Shown here: in pieces, positions 14,001-22,176 of the stretch | Layout of the letters: each line of letters starts with the position of its first letter | Position numbering within the stretch: position 1 is the first letter of the stretch | DNA from: Lachnospiraceae bacterium | Lineage (GTDB): Bacteria > Bacillota > Clostridia > Lachnospirales > Lachnospiraceae | Length of the DNA stretch: 23,102 bases | Assembly: GCA_009774585.1 (NCBI GenBank) | Contig: VSOA01000021.1 | Coordinates: 1 to 23,102 of the forward strand | Direction of reading: 5' to 3' | Program-made: the position numbers and the translations under genes | The notes under the pieces: model-generated | Databases searched by the model: none | Seen by the model: only the letters and a program-made list of their open reading frames with translations | Told to the model about the DNA's origin: nothing

Positions 14001-15806
14001 GTGGCGAAATGGATGGTATCCGCCAAGAAGGCGGACTTTGCAAAAATAGCGGAAACGTTTCATATTGACCCGGTGATTGCGAGAATTATGCGAAACAGAG
14101 ATATTGAGACAGAAGAACAGATTAATCAATTTCTGTACGGCGCACCGGGCGATATGCATTCCCCGCATCTGCTTAAGGATGTGGATAAAGCGGCACGTAT
14201 TCTGCAGGAGCAGATTGACGGCGGGAAGAGAATACGCGTGATAGGAGACTATGATATCGACGGGGTCTGCGCTGCATATATTCTGGTCAAGGGATTGGAA
14301 CTTAGCGGCGCACGGGCGGACGTTGTGATACCGCACCGCATTCAGGACGGGTACGGACTGAATGACGAGATGATTACCAAGGCGAAAGAGGATGGGATTG
14401 AAACGATATTGACATGCGACAACGGAATTGCGGCGAAAGACCAGATTGCTTATGCCAAATCGCTTGGTATGACCGTGGTGGTGACCGATCATCATGAGGT
14501 GCCGTACGAGGTTGCAAAAGACGGTGCAAGAACTGAGTGCCCGCCCCCTGCGGATGCAGTTGTAGACCCGAAGCAGAATGACTGCGGATATCCTTTTGAT
14601 GGCATTTGCGGTGCTGTGGTTGCTTACAAGCTGATACAGGTTCTGTTTGAACTCATTCCGGTCGATCAGGTGGAAACAAAGCTTCAGGAATTACTGGCTT
14701 TCGCAGCTTTTGCAACTGTGGGAGATGTGATGACGTTGACAGATGAGAACCGTATTATCGTCAGAGAAGGGCTGAAACTGATCGCGAAGTCGTCAAATGT
14801 CGGTATGCAGGCGCTTATCACGGTAAACGGTCTGCAGAATAAGCCTTTGTCCGCATATCATATAGGGTTTGTGTTAGGACCGTGTTTAAATGCAACAGGA
14901 AGACTGGATACGGCATATCGGGCATTACGGATGTTCCGGACTGACGATCAGGCGGAAGCGGTGACAATTGCGGACGAATTGAAAGAATTGAACGATAGCA
15001 GGAAGAATATGACTCTGTTGGGGACGAAACAGGCGGTTCAGATGATTGAGGAAAGTCCTCTCATAGATGATAAAGTACTTGTCGTGTATCTTCCGGAATG
15101 TCATGAGAGTCTTGCGGGTATCATTGCCGGGCGGCTCAGGGAACGGTACTATAAGCCGACGTTCGTATTGACGAAGGCGGAAGAGGGAGTCAAAGGTTCC
15201 GGGCGCTCTATAGAAGCATATCATATGTATGATAAGATGAGTGAATGTAAAGAACTATACACGAAATACGGCGGTCATAAGATGGCGGCGGGGGTATCCA
15301 TGCCGGAAGAGAATGTAGAGAACTTCCGCGCCTATCTGAATGAGCATTGTGGATTGACTGAAGAAGATTTGGAAGAGAAGATACATATAGACGTTCCCAT
15401 GCCCATGTCTTATGTGACTGCTGATTTTGTTCGGCAGTTATCGGTATTGGAGCCGTTTGGAAACGGGAATCCTAAGCCTGTATTTGCCCAGAGAAATGTA
15501 AAACTGATAAAAGGCAGGATACTCGGCAAGAATAGCAATGTGGGGAAATATACCGTGGAAGATGAGCAGGGCGGACGGTACGAAATGATGTTCTTCGGCA
15601 ATATGGAGACATGGCATACTTTTTTGACGGAAGGATTCGGTCAGGAGGCATATGACAGACTGTATCGCGGTGATGGCGGTGATATTTGCATTCATGTGAT
15701 TTATTATCCGGATCTGAATGTATATCAGGGAAGAGAGAGCCTGCAGATGATCATGCAGGATTATTGTATGGGCAGTGCGGACAATGCAACAAAAAAGTCC
15801 GGGTGA
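14001..15806 (+). CDS. recJ: Single-stranded-DNA-specific exonuclease RecJ
   Basis: The 601-residue DHH-superfamily nuclease degrades single-stranded DNA 5' to 3' in recombination and repair. The Mn/Mg-binding motifs are present in order: GDYDIDGVCAAY (D83, D85, D87), ILTCDNGIAAK, VVVTDHHE (163-166) and ATVGDVMTL. The DHHA1 part has GSGRS at 399-403 followed by KYGGHKMAAGVSM. An OB-like C-terminal region follows (about 455-590). The start is GTG at 14001 with AGGAAAGG at 13981-13988, a somewhat long 12-nt spacing; that site abuts a 20-bp repeat copy, which may affect translation. The final codons run into the transcription terminator, so the last residues (KKSG) are encoded by its stem. Confidence 0.95.
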   Translation: MAKWMVSAKKADFAKIAETFHIDPVIARIMRNRDIETEEQINQFLYGAPGDMHSPHLLKDVDKAARILQEQIDGGKRIRVIGDYDIDGVCAAYILVKGLELSGARADVVIPHRIQDGYGLNDEMITKAKEDGIETILTCDNGIAAKDQIAYAKSLGMTVVVTDHHEVPYEVAKDGARTECPPPADAVVDPKQNDCGYPFDGICGAVVAYKLIQVLFELIPVDQVETKLQELLAFAAFATVGDVMTLTDENRIIVREGLKLIAKSSNVGMQALITVNGLQNKPLSAYHIGFVLGPCLNATGRLDTAYRALRMFRTDDQAEAVTIADELKELNDSRKNMTLLGTKQAVQMIEESPLIDDKVLVVYLPECHESLAGIIAGRLRERYYKPTFVLTKAEEGVKGSGRSIEAYHMYDKMSECKELYTKYGGHKMAAGVSMPEENVENFRAYLNEHCGLTEEDLEEKIHIDVPMPMSYVTADFVRQLSVLEPFGNGNPKPVFAQRNVKLIKGRILGKNSNVGKYTVEDEQGGRYEMMFFGNMETWHTFLTEGFGQEAYDRLYRGDGGDICIHVIYYPDLNVYQGRESLQMIMQDYCMGSADNATKKSG

Positions 15807-15818
15807 ACCGGACTTTTT
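15792..15818. terminator. Bidirectional-looking terminator overlapping the recJ stop codon
   Basis: A perfect 11-bp stem joins AAAAAGTCCGG (15792-15802) and CCGGACTTTTT (15808-15818) around the 5-nt loop GTGAA, which contains the TGA stop of recJ (15804-15806). The T-run on one side and A-run on the other make it usable on either strand. Confidence 0.9.
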
Positions 15819-15844
15819 CGCATTTTCTTATGAGGGGGGAGATA

Positions 15845-15916
15845 GTGAGTTCATCAACTATCTTGATTAACATCATAAAGTGTAATTGTGTCCAAAATGT
15901 GTTTAGTTTGTTATAA
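15845..15916 (+). CDS. Possible 23-residue small ORF between recJ and murE
   Basis: GTG at 15845 is preceded by GAGGGGGGA (15832-15840) and opens a 23-codon frame ending in TAA at 15914-15916. The product would be MSSSTILINIIKCNCVQNVFSLL-like, that is, hydrophobic with two cysteines. It lies after the recJ terminator and before murE. No family is recognised. The only support is the purine-rich ribosome binding site; a chance ORF in an AT-rich gap is quite possible. Confidence 0.2.
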   Translation: MSSSTILINIIKCNCVQNVFSLL

Positions 15917-15973
15917 AAAAATAAAAATACATTAAGATATCCTTAAAAAAATAACGAGTAAGCTTTTTTACGG

Positions 15974-15990
15974 GATTTGCTGCGCAAACC
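15974..15990. repeat. Short palindrome in the murE leader
   Basis: TTTGC (15976-15980) pairs with GCAAA (15984-15988) around TGC, extended by GG/CC with one bulged A. The core resembles the TTTGC-GAA-GCAAA mini-palindromes upstream of recJ and may be a remnant of the same repeat family. It sits in the 276-bp gap before murE, where I see no clear promoter. Confidence 0.4.
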
Positions 15991-16070
15991 ACGGAATAAA
16001 AGAGGCATGTAAGTTGAAAAATGACGGTTTTCGTGCTATGGTTATAGAAGAAAATGGACGTAAAAAGAGC

Positions 16071-16077
16071 AGGAGGG
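16071..16077 (+). promoter_or_regulatory. Start-deciding ribosome binding site of murE
   Basis: AGGAGGG at 16071-16077, 5 nt before ATG 16083, fixes the murE start. An in-frame TTG 69 bases upstream (16014) has no comparable site. Confidence 0.85.
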
Positions 16078-16082
16078 ATCAG

Positions 16083-17549
16083 ATGACAGCGCTGAAAAGC
16101 TTGTTGGCGAAGATTGATTACGAATGTATTGAAGGGACACTTGATAAGGAAGTGTCGGACATTATATATGATTCCAGAAAAGTGGTTCCGGGCAGCATGT
16201 TTGTCTGTATACCGGGTGCAGTAAAGGACGGGCATGAGTTTGCCGCTGATGCCGTTATAGCCGGCGCAGCTGTGCTTCTGGTGGAGAAGGAAGTAGAACT
16301 GCCTGAGAATAGCAAAGTAACGGTGATTAAGGTAGAGGATAGCCATTATGCCATGGCGTTTATATCAGCCGCCTTTTTTGACCATCCGGCTGAAAATATG
16401 AAAATTATCGGTATTACGGGCACAAAAGGTAAGACGACTACGACCTACTTGGTGAAATCCATTTTGGAGAAGGCTGGCAGAAAAGTCGGGTTGATCGGAA
16501 CAATAGAGATTATCATAGGCGATACCCATATTCATGCGGATCATACGACGCCGGAATCCTATCTTATTCAGAAGTATTTCAGACAGATGGCGGATGAGGG
16601 ATGCGATACCGTGGTGATGGAGGTATCTTCGCAGGGACTGATGCTGCACAGAACGCAAGGCTTTATATTTGATTTCGGTATTTTTACCAATCTGGAACCC
16701 GATCATATCGGTAAGGGCGAGCATAAAGATTTTGATGATTATCTTCATTGTAAGGGCCTGTTGTTTAAACAGTGTAAAGTGGGAATCGTCAATCATGATG
16801 ACGAGCACTGGGAGGCGGTCACACAGGGACATACATGTGTATTAGAGACGTACGGAATAGACACAGAAGCAGATTTATGTGCAGGTAATATCACTTTTGT
16901 GAAAGAAGCGGGGAATCTGGGTATGGAGTTTGACGTGTCGGGACTCATGGATTTCCATGCAAGAATAGCGACGCCGGGCAGATTCAGCGTATATAACGCA
17001 TTGACTGCAATTGCAATCTGCCGTCATTTTAACGTGACGGAAGAAATCGTGAAATCTGCGCTTCTTACGGCTAAAGTGAAGGGTAGGATCGAGCCGGTCA
17101 AGGTGTCCGATAAATTTACATTAATGATAGATTATGCGCATAATGCCATGGCGCTTAAGAGTCTGCTGACGACTTTGAGGGCATATGAGCCGCACAGACT
17201 GATTTGTCTCTTCGGTTGTGGCGGTAATCGGGCGAAGTCGAGACGATATGAGATGGGAGAGGTCAGTGGCAGGATGGCGGATCTGACGATTATCACATCA
17301 GATAATCCGCGGACCGAAGAACCACAAGCGATCATTGACGACATTAAGATCGGTATCGGCAGAACGGATGGCAAATATGTGGAGATTTGTGACCGTAAGG
17401 AAGCAATCGCCTATGCGATATCCCACGGTGAGCCGGGCGACATCATTGTTCTTGCCGGCAAGGGACATGAAGATTATCAGGAAATTAACGGCGTGAAATA
17501 TCCTATGGATGAACGCGTGCTTATTCAGGAGATACTTGAAGGAAGGTAG
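16083..17549 (+). CDS. murE: UDP-MurNAc-L-Ala-D-Glu:meso-diaminopimelate ligase
   Basis: The 488-residue cytoplasmic Mur ligase adds the third amino acid of the peptidoglycan stem peptide using ATP. The ATP-binding loop GITGTKGKTTTTY starts at residue 110. The family motif VMEVSSQGLMLHR and the C-terminal DNPRTEEP (D407-R410) are clear; DNPR marks enzymes that accept meso-diaminopimelate rather than lysine, so the cell wall is probably of the DAP type. The start at 16083 is favoured by a strong Shine-Dalgarno and the normal family length; a TTG at 16014 would add 23 atypical residues. priA begins 7 nt after the stop, so they form one transcription unit. Confidence 0.96.
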   Translation: MTALKSLLAKIDYECIEGTLDKEVSDIIYDSRKVVPGSMFVCIPGAVKDGHEFAADAVIAGAAVLLVEKEVELPENSKVTVIKVEDSHYAMAFISAAFFDHPAENMKIIGITGTKGKTTTTYLVKSILEKAGRKVGLIGTIEIIIGDTHIHADHTTPESYLIQKYFRQMADEGCDTVVMEVSSQGLMLHRTQGFIFDFGIFTNLEPDHIGKGEHKDFDDYLHCKGLLFKQCKVGIVNHDDEHWEAVTQGHTCVLETYGIDTEADLCAGNITFVKEAGNLGMEFDVSGLMDFHARIATPGRFSVYNALTAIAICRHFNVTEEIVKSALLTAKVKGRIEPVKVSDKFTLMIDYAHNAMALKSLLTTLRAYEPHRLICLFGCGGNRAKSRRYEMGEVSGRMADLTIITSDNPRTEEPQAIIDDIKIGIGRTDGKYVEICDRKEAIAYAISHGEPGDIIVLAGKGHEDYQEINGVKYPMDERVLIQEILEGR

Positions 17550-17556
17550 AAAACGC

Positions 17557-19803
17557 ATGGCAGCAAAATATGCGGATGTTATCATAGATATATCCCATGA
17601 AAAAGTAGACAGACCTTTTCAATATATCATTCCGCAGGAACTGTCAGGCGCCGTATATCCGGGGGTGCGCGTTCGTGTGCCATTCGGGAGCGGAAATCGC
17701 GACAAAACAGGGTATGTGATAGATTTATCTGACGTGGCAGAGTATCCGCTTGATAAGTTGAAGACAATCGCCGCGGTAGATGACAAAGGTATCACTGCAG
17801 AAGGCGGCCAGATACAGATAGCCTATTGGTTAAAAAGGCAGTATGGTTCTACGATGATTGCGGCGTTAAAGACCGTACTGCCGGTGAAACAGAAGCTAAA
17901 ACAGCTGGAGAAAAAGAAGGTCACAAGGTGCATACCGCCGGAAGAACTGCTTCAGGCGGCGCATCTGTGTAAAGAAAAACATCAAACGGCAAAAGCAAGG
18001 GTGCTATATGCATTGGCGGAGGAAGAAGTGCTTCCGCAGGAACTGCTCAGACAGAAGCTGAACGTGTCGCCGTCTACGTTACAGTCTTTGGAAAAACAAG
18101 GATATCTCAAAATTGAGACGGAAAGCCTGTACCGTAATCCTGTCAAACATATGGACGGGAGTGAGAAGCGGGTTGTATTAAGTGATGTCCAGAAGAATAT
18201 CATAGAAGAAATCGTGAGTGATTACCGCTTGGGCAATCCCGGCACCTATCTTTTACATGGGGTCACTGGCAGCGGTAAGACGGAAGTGTATCTCGGCATC
18301 ATAGAGCAGATGATTGTGATGGGTAAGCAGGCAATTGTGCTCATACCGGAGATTGCGCTTACCTATCAGACGCTTCTTAGATTTTATAAAAGATTCGGTG
18401 ACAGGGTTTCCGTGATGAATTCTACGCTTTCACAAGGAGAGAAGTACGATCAGATGCGAAGGGCCAAGGCAGGAGAGATTGATGTGATTATCGGACCGCG
18501 GTCAGCTCTGTTTACTCCTTTTCCTAAGCTGGGAGTCATCGTTGTGGATGAGGAGCACGAGAGCAGTTACAAGAGTGAATCCATGCCTAAGTATCATGCC
18601 AGAGAGACGGCGGTACAGATTGCCGCAATGCATAAGGCATGTGTGGTCTTGGGATCGGCGACGCCTTCGCTGGAAGCATATTACCGTGCAAGGCGGGGGG
18701 AATATAAGCTGTATGAGATGACAAGCAGACATGGAAGCAGTATGCTTCCGGACGTATACACCATAGATTTGCGGGAAGAATTAAAGAAGGGAAACCGCTC
18801 TGTTTTCAGCAGAAAGCTGCATGAACTGATAGAGCAGAGGCTGAAGAGGAGGGAGCAGACGATACTGTTTTTGAATAGGAGAGGATATGCAGGATTTGTC
18901 TCGTGCAGGGCGTGCGGTCATGTGATGAAATGTCCGCATTGTGATGTTTCTCTTTCTGAACATAATAATGGTATGTTAATATGTCATTATTGCGGGTATG
19001 AGGAGGTCAGGCGGCAGAACTGTCCGGAATGCGGGTCTAAGTATCTGCTTGGATTTAAGGCGGGAACCGAACAGATTGAGGAAGCTTTGCACAAAGAATT
19101 TCCTTTGGCGAGAGTGCTGCGTATGGACGCGGATACGACTAGAACAAAGGAAAGTTATGAGAAGATACTATCGGCATTTGCAGATGAGAAAGCGGATATT
19201 CTTGTAGGCACGCAGATGATTGTTAAGGGACATGATTTTCCGAATGTGACGCTGGTGGGTATTCTTGCGGCGGATTTGTCATTAAACCAGAATGATTATC
19301 GTGCAGGAGAGAGAACTTTTCAGTTAGTCACACAGGCGGCGGGACGTGCCGGCAGGGGAGAAAAACCGGGTGAAGTGGTGATTCAGACTTATCAGCCGGA
19401 ACATTACAGTATCGTACATGCGGCGAAGCAGGATTATCGAGGATTTTATGAAGAGGAGATTACCTATCGGGATTTCATGCGCTATCCGCCGGCGGCGCAT
19501 ATGCTGGCAGTACTGATTACCTCAAAAGACTGTGAAGCGGGTGAAGCGCTTGGCAGAATTATGACAGATACGGTCAGTGCATTATGCGCTTGTGAAGAAG
19601 TTTATCAGAAAGCGCAACTAATCGGACCTGCCGAGGCGTCGATCAGCAGAATTAATGATATATACAGGCATGTATTCTATGTCAAACATGAAGACTATCA
19701 GGTATTGGTGGAAATCAAAGATATGCTGGAGTCGTTTTGTAAGGACAGGGAGTTAAGAAATCAGGCGGTACAGTATGATTTCGATCCTATTAATACATAT
19801 TGA
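17557..19803 (+). CDS. priA: Primosomal protein N' (replication restart helicase PriA)
   Basis: The 748-residue superfamily 2 DNA helicase recognises abandoned replication forks and reloads the replisome. An N-terminal 3'-DNA-binding domain (about 1-105, starting ADVIIDISHEKVDRPFQY) precedes a winged-helix region. Walker A is GVTGSGKTE (K241) and the DEAH-type box is DEEH at 331-334. The inserted zinc-binding domain has eight cysteines at 450, 453, 459, 462, 476, 479, 489 and 492. The helicase C-terminal motif VTQAAGRAGRG is intact. The start at 17557 is chosen because GGAAGG (17541-17546) precedes it; an upstream ATG at 17509 lies within murE and lacks support. It leads the priA-def-fmt housekeeping cluster common in Firmicutes. 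Confidence 0.97.
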   Translation: MAAKYADVIIDISHEKVDRPFQYIIPQELSGAVYPGVRVRVPFGSGNRDKTGYVIDLSDVAEYPLDKLKTIAAVDDKGITAEGGQIQIAYWLKRQYGSTMIAALKTVLPVKQKLKQLEKKKVTRCIPPEELLQAAHLCKEKHQTAKARVLYALAEEEVLPQELLRQKLNVSPSTLQSLEKQGYLKIETESLYRNPVKHMDGSEKRVVLSDVQKNIIEEIVSDYRLGNPGTYLLHGVTGSGKTEVYLGIIEQMIVMGKQAIVLIPEIALTYQTLLRFYKRFGDRVSVMNSTLSQGEKYDQMRRAKAGEIDVIIGPRSALFTPFPKLGVIVVDEEHESSYKSESMPKYHARETAVQIAAMHKACVVLGSATPSLEAYYRARRGEYKLYEMTSRHGSSMLPDVYTIDLREELKKGNRSVFSRKLHELIEQRLKRREQTILFLNRRGYAGFVSCRACGHVMKCPHCDVSLSEHNNGMLICHYCGYEEVRRQNCPECGSKYLLGFKAGTEQIEEALHKEFPLARVLRMDADTTRTKESYEKILSAFADEKADILVGTQMIVKGHDFPNVTLVGILAADLSLNQNDYRAGERTFQLVTQAAGRAGRGEKPGEVVIQTYQPEHYSIVHAAKQDYRGFYEEEITYRDFMRYPPAAHMLAVLITSKDCEAGEALGRIMTDTVSALCACEEVYQKAQLIGPAEASISRINDIYRHVFYVKHEDYQVLVEIKDMLESFCKDRELRNQAVQYDFDPINTY

Positions 19804-19833
19804 ATACGAGAGGCAGAAGGAGAGGATGAGAGT

Positions 19834-20313
19834 ATGGCAATCAGAAAAATCAGGGAGATGGGTGATCCGGTTTTAAATAAGCAGTGCAAGGAAGTGACTG
19901 AGATCACGCCGCGCATACAGGATTTGATTGACGACATGTTTGAAACATTATATGAAGCGGAAGGAGTCGGACTGGCGGCGCCGCAAGTGGGAATCTTGAA
20001 AAGAATCGTGGTGATCGACGTTACCGGAGAAGATCCGATTTTGCTCATCAACCCGAAAATCTTAGAGACCAGCGGTGAGCAGGAGGGTTATGAGGGGTGC
20101 CTCAGTGTTCCGGGCAAAAGCGGCAAAGTGACCAGACCGAACTATGCTAAGGTTCTTGCTTATGATGAGAATATGAACGCTTTCGAACTGGAAGGAACGG
20201 AACTGCTTGCAAGGGCAATCTGCCATGAGTTGGATCATTTGGACGGACGTCTGTATGTGGAAAAAGTAGACGGTCCATTGGTGAATACGGCAGACTTGGC
20301 GGAAGAAGAGTAG
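19834..20313 (+). CDS. def: Peptide deformylase
   Basis: The 159-residue metalloenzyme removes the formyl group from the N-terminus of new proteins. All three family motifs are present: GVGLAAPQ (44-51), EGCLS (87-91) and HELDH (131-135). The metal ligands are therefore C89, H131 and H135, with catalytic E132. EGCLS and the short length fit the type I enzymes. AAGGAGAGG at 19817-19825 precedes the ATG, and the gene starts 30 nt after priA. It sits directly before fmt, which installs the formyl group that this enzyme removes. Confidence 0.97.
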   Translation: MAIRKIREMGDPVLNKQCKEVTEITPRIQDLIDDMFETLYEAEGVGLAAPQVGILKRIVVIDVTGEDPILLINPKILETSGEQEGYEGCLSVPGKSGKVTRPNYAKVLAYDENMNAFELEGTELLARAICHELDHLDGRLYVEKVDGPLVNTADLAEEE

Positions 20314-20347
20314 TACTTACAATCCGGGAAAGGAGAACGGAAGATAC

Positions 20348-21337
20348 ATGAGAGTTGTATTTATGGGAACGCCGGATTTTGCGGTAGGCGCGCTGGAATC
20401 AATCATACAGGCAGGACATGACGTGGCGGCGGTAGTGACGCAGCCGGATAAGCCAAAAGGCAGAGGTAAAGGAATGCAGATGACTCCGGTTAAAGCGTGT
20501 GCCGTATTGCATGAGATTCCGGTATTTCAACCGGTCAAAGTAAAGGAGTCCGATGCGGTGGAGCAGCTGCGTAAATACGGAGCGGATGTTTTTGTGGTGG
20601 CGGCTTTCGGCCAGATTCTTTCACAGGAAATCCTGACAATGCCGAAGTACGGTTGTGTGAATATCCATGCCTCTCTGCTGCCCAAATACAGAGGCGCCGC
20701 GCCGATTCAATGGGCGATTATTAACGGTGAGAGGACGACCGGCGTCACAATTATGCAGATGGATCGGGGAATCGATACGGGCGATATGCTCATGAAAGAC
20801 GAAGTGCCGATTTCGGCGCGGGAGACGGCGGACAGTCTGCACGATAAACTGGCACAGACTGGCGCGCGTCTGATTGTGGAAGCCCTTGCAAAAATAGAGA
20901 AGGGCGAGATAACGCCGGTAAGGCAGAACGAGGAAGAAAGCTGTTATGCTAAGATGCTGCATAAGTCGATGAGCAGGATTGACTGGCAGCAGGATGCGGT
21001 CGGGCTGGATTGTCTTATCCGCGGTCTGATTTCATGGCCCGGGGCGTCTTGTGTGTACCGTGGTAAAATGCTTAAAATCTGGGAGGAAGAAGTCGCCTGC
21101 GCGGATGAAAAGACGGCGGAGACTGTGGCAGAGGAATCGAAGAATGGGCAGACGTCGGCGCCGCCAAATGACGCAGAACCGGGTACAATAGTCCGTGTGG
21201 AGAAGGATTCCTTCTATGTCCAGACGGGAGAAGGCATTCTCAAGATAACGGCAGTACAGCCGGAAGGCAAGAAGCACATGGCAGTCAGGGATTTTCTCTT
21301 GGGATATCCGATGAAAGCCGGAGAGAAACTGGAGTAA
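20348..21337 (+). CDS. fmt: Methionyl-tRNA formyltransferase
   Basis: The 329-residue enzyme transfers a formyl group from 10-formyl-tetrahydrofolate to initiator Met-tRNA. It begins MRVVFMGTPDFAVGALE. The catalytic residues are N105 and H107 in NIHASLLPKYRGAAPIQW and D143 in GIDTGDM. The C-terminal tRNA-binding domain contains a Glu/Ala/Asn-rich insertion (roughly residues 252-278), about 20-25 residues longer than in E. coli, probably a surface loop. A good ribosome binding site (AAAGGAGA, 20329-20336) lies upstream. The gene is 34 nt after def, as expected for the def-fmt pair. Confidence 0.97.
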   Translation: MRVVFMGTPDFAVGALESIIQAGHDVAAVVTQPDKPKGRGKGMQMTPVKACAVLHEIPVFQPVKVKESDAVEQLRKYGADVFVVAAFGQILSQEILTMPKYGCVNIHASLLPKYRGAAPIQWAIINGERTTGVTIMQMDRGIDTGDMLMKDEVPISARETADSLHDKLAQTGARLIVEALAKIEKGEITPVRQNEEESCYAKMLHKSMSRIDWQQDAVGLDCLIRGLISWPGASCVYRGKMLKIWEEEVACADEKTAETVAEESKNGQTSAPPNDAEPGTIVRVEKDSFYVQTGEGILKITAVQPEGKKHMAVRDFLLGYPMKAGEKLE

Positions 21338-21428
21338 TGACAGAAAAGCCGACGGAAGAGACGGCGTAAGAGGTTTGTACAAAGGAATTTTGTACAGAAG
21401 CATAAAAGTATGGAAAGGGATGAGCAGT

Positions 21429-22142
21429 ATGGGACATTACGGCTATTATGGATATTATTTTGATCCGACTTACCTGTTGGTTCTGATTGGAGCGGTTTTA
21501 TGTATCTGGGCACAGATGCGCGTCAACTCCACTTATAAGAAATTTGCGCGTGTCAGAAGCAGAAGCGGGCTGACCGGAGCGCAGGCGGCGCAGAGAATAT
21601 TGCAGATGTCGGGAATTTATGATGTGCGTATCGAGCATGTGAGAGGTGAATTAACAGACCATTACGATCCTTCTAACAAGGTGCTTCGACTGTCGGATTC
21701 CGTGTACGGCTCCGATTCGATTGCGGCAATCGGAGTGGCGGCACATGAGTGCGGACACGCGGTACAGCATGATAAAGGATACGGACCGCTGTCCATCAGG
21801 ACGGCACTTGTGCCGGTGGCAAATATCGGTTCAAGGGCGGGCATTCCCATTATCATTCTGGGAGCTATACTAGGTATGAATCAGGTACTGATACAGGTCG
21901 GTATATGGGTATTTGCGCTGGCTGTGCTTTTTCAGGTGGTGACGCTTCCGGTGGAATTTAATGCTTCCGGACGTGCGCTCGCTATGTTGGGCGATTACGG
22001 TATGTTGGAACAGGATGAGACAAGAGGATGCCGCAAGGTGTTATCCGCCGCAGCCCTTACCTATGTGGCGGCAGCAGCGACGGCGATTCTCCAGCTTCTC
22101 AGACTGGTTCTTTTGTTTGGCAATAACAGAAATCGCGATTGA
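21429..22142 (+). CDS. YugP-type neutral zinc metallopeptidase, membrane-bound
   Basis: The 237-residue protein has the zinc protease motif HECGH at residues 106-110 within VAAHECGHAVQH. It has an N-terminal hydrophobic segment (TYLLVLIGAVLCIWA) and two to three C-terminal ones (about 150-190 and 212-232). This matches the YugP/PF04298 family of Firmicute membrane metallopeptidases; substrates are unknown. Start choice: ATG 21420 abuts GGAAAGGG (21412-21419), so ATG 21429, 9 nt downstream, is preferred; an ATG at 21375 has little support. A small inverted repeat (TGTACAAA/TTTGTACA, 21376-21396) lies in the leader. It is part of the conserved fmt-yugP-rsmB order. Confidence 0.9.
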   Translation: MGHYGYYGYYFDPTYLLVLIGAVLCIWAQMRVNSTYKKFARVRSRSGLTGAQAAQRILQMSGIYDVRIEHVRGELTDHYDPSNKVLRLSDSVYGSDSIAAIGVAAHECGHAVQHDKGYGPLSIRTALVPVANIGSRAGIPIIILGAILGMNQVLIQVGIWVFALAVLFQVVTLPVEFNASGRALAMLGDYGMLEQDETRGCRKVLSAAALTYVAAAATAILQLLRLVLLFGNNRNRD

Positions 22143-22176
22143 AATAGATATCTATATAGGATAGGGGAAACGCAGA

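Noticed and set aside
16014..16082. Longer murE starting at TTG 16014
   Set aside because: No ribosome binding site there, the extra 23 residues do not look like a Mur ligase, and ATG 16083 has AGGAGGG.
17509..17556. Longer priA starting at ATG 17509 within murE
   Set aside because: The extension is the murE tail read in another frame; the later ATG has a ribosome binding site and the usual PriA N-terminus.
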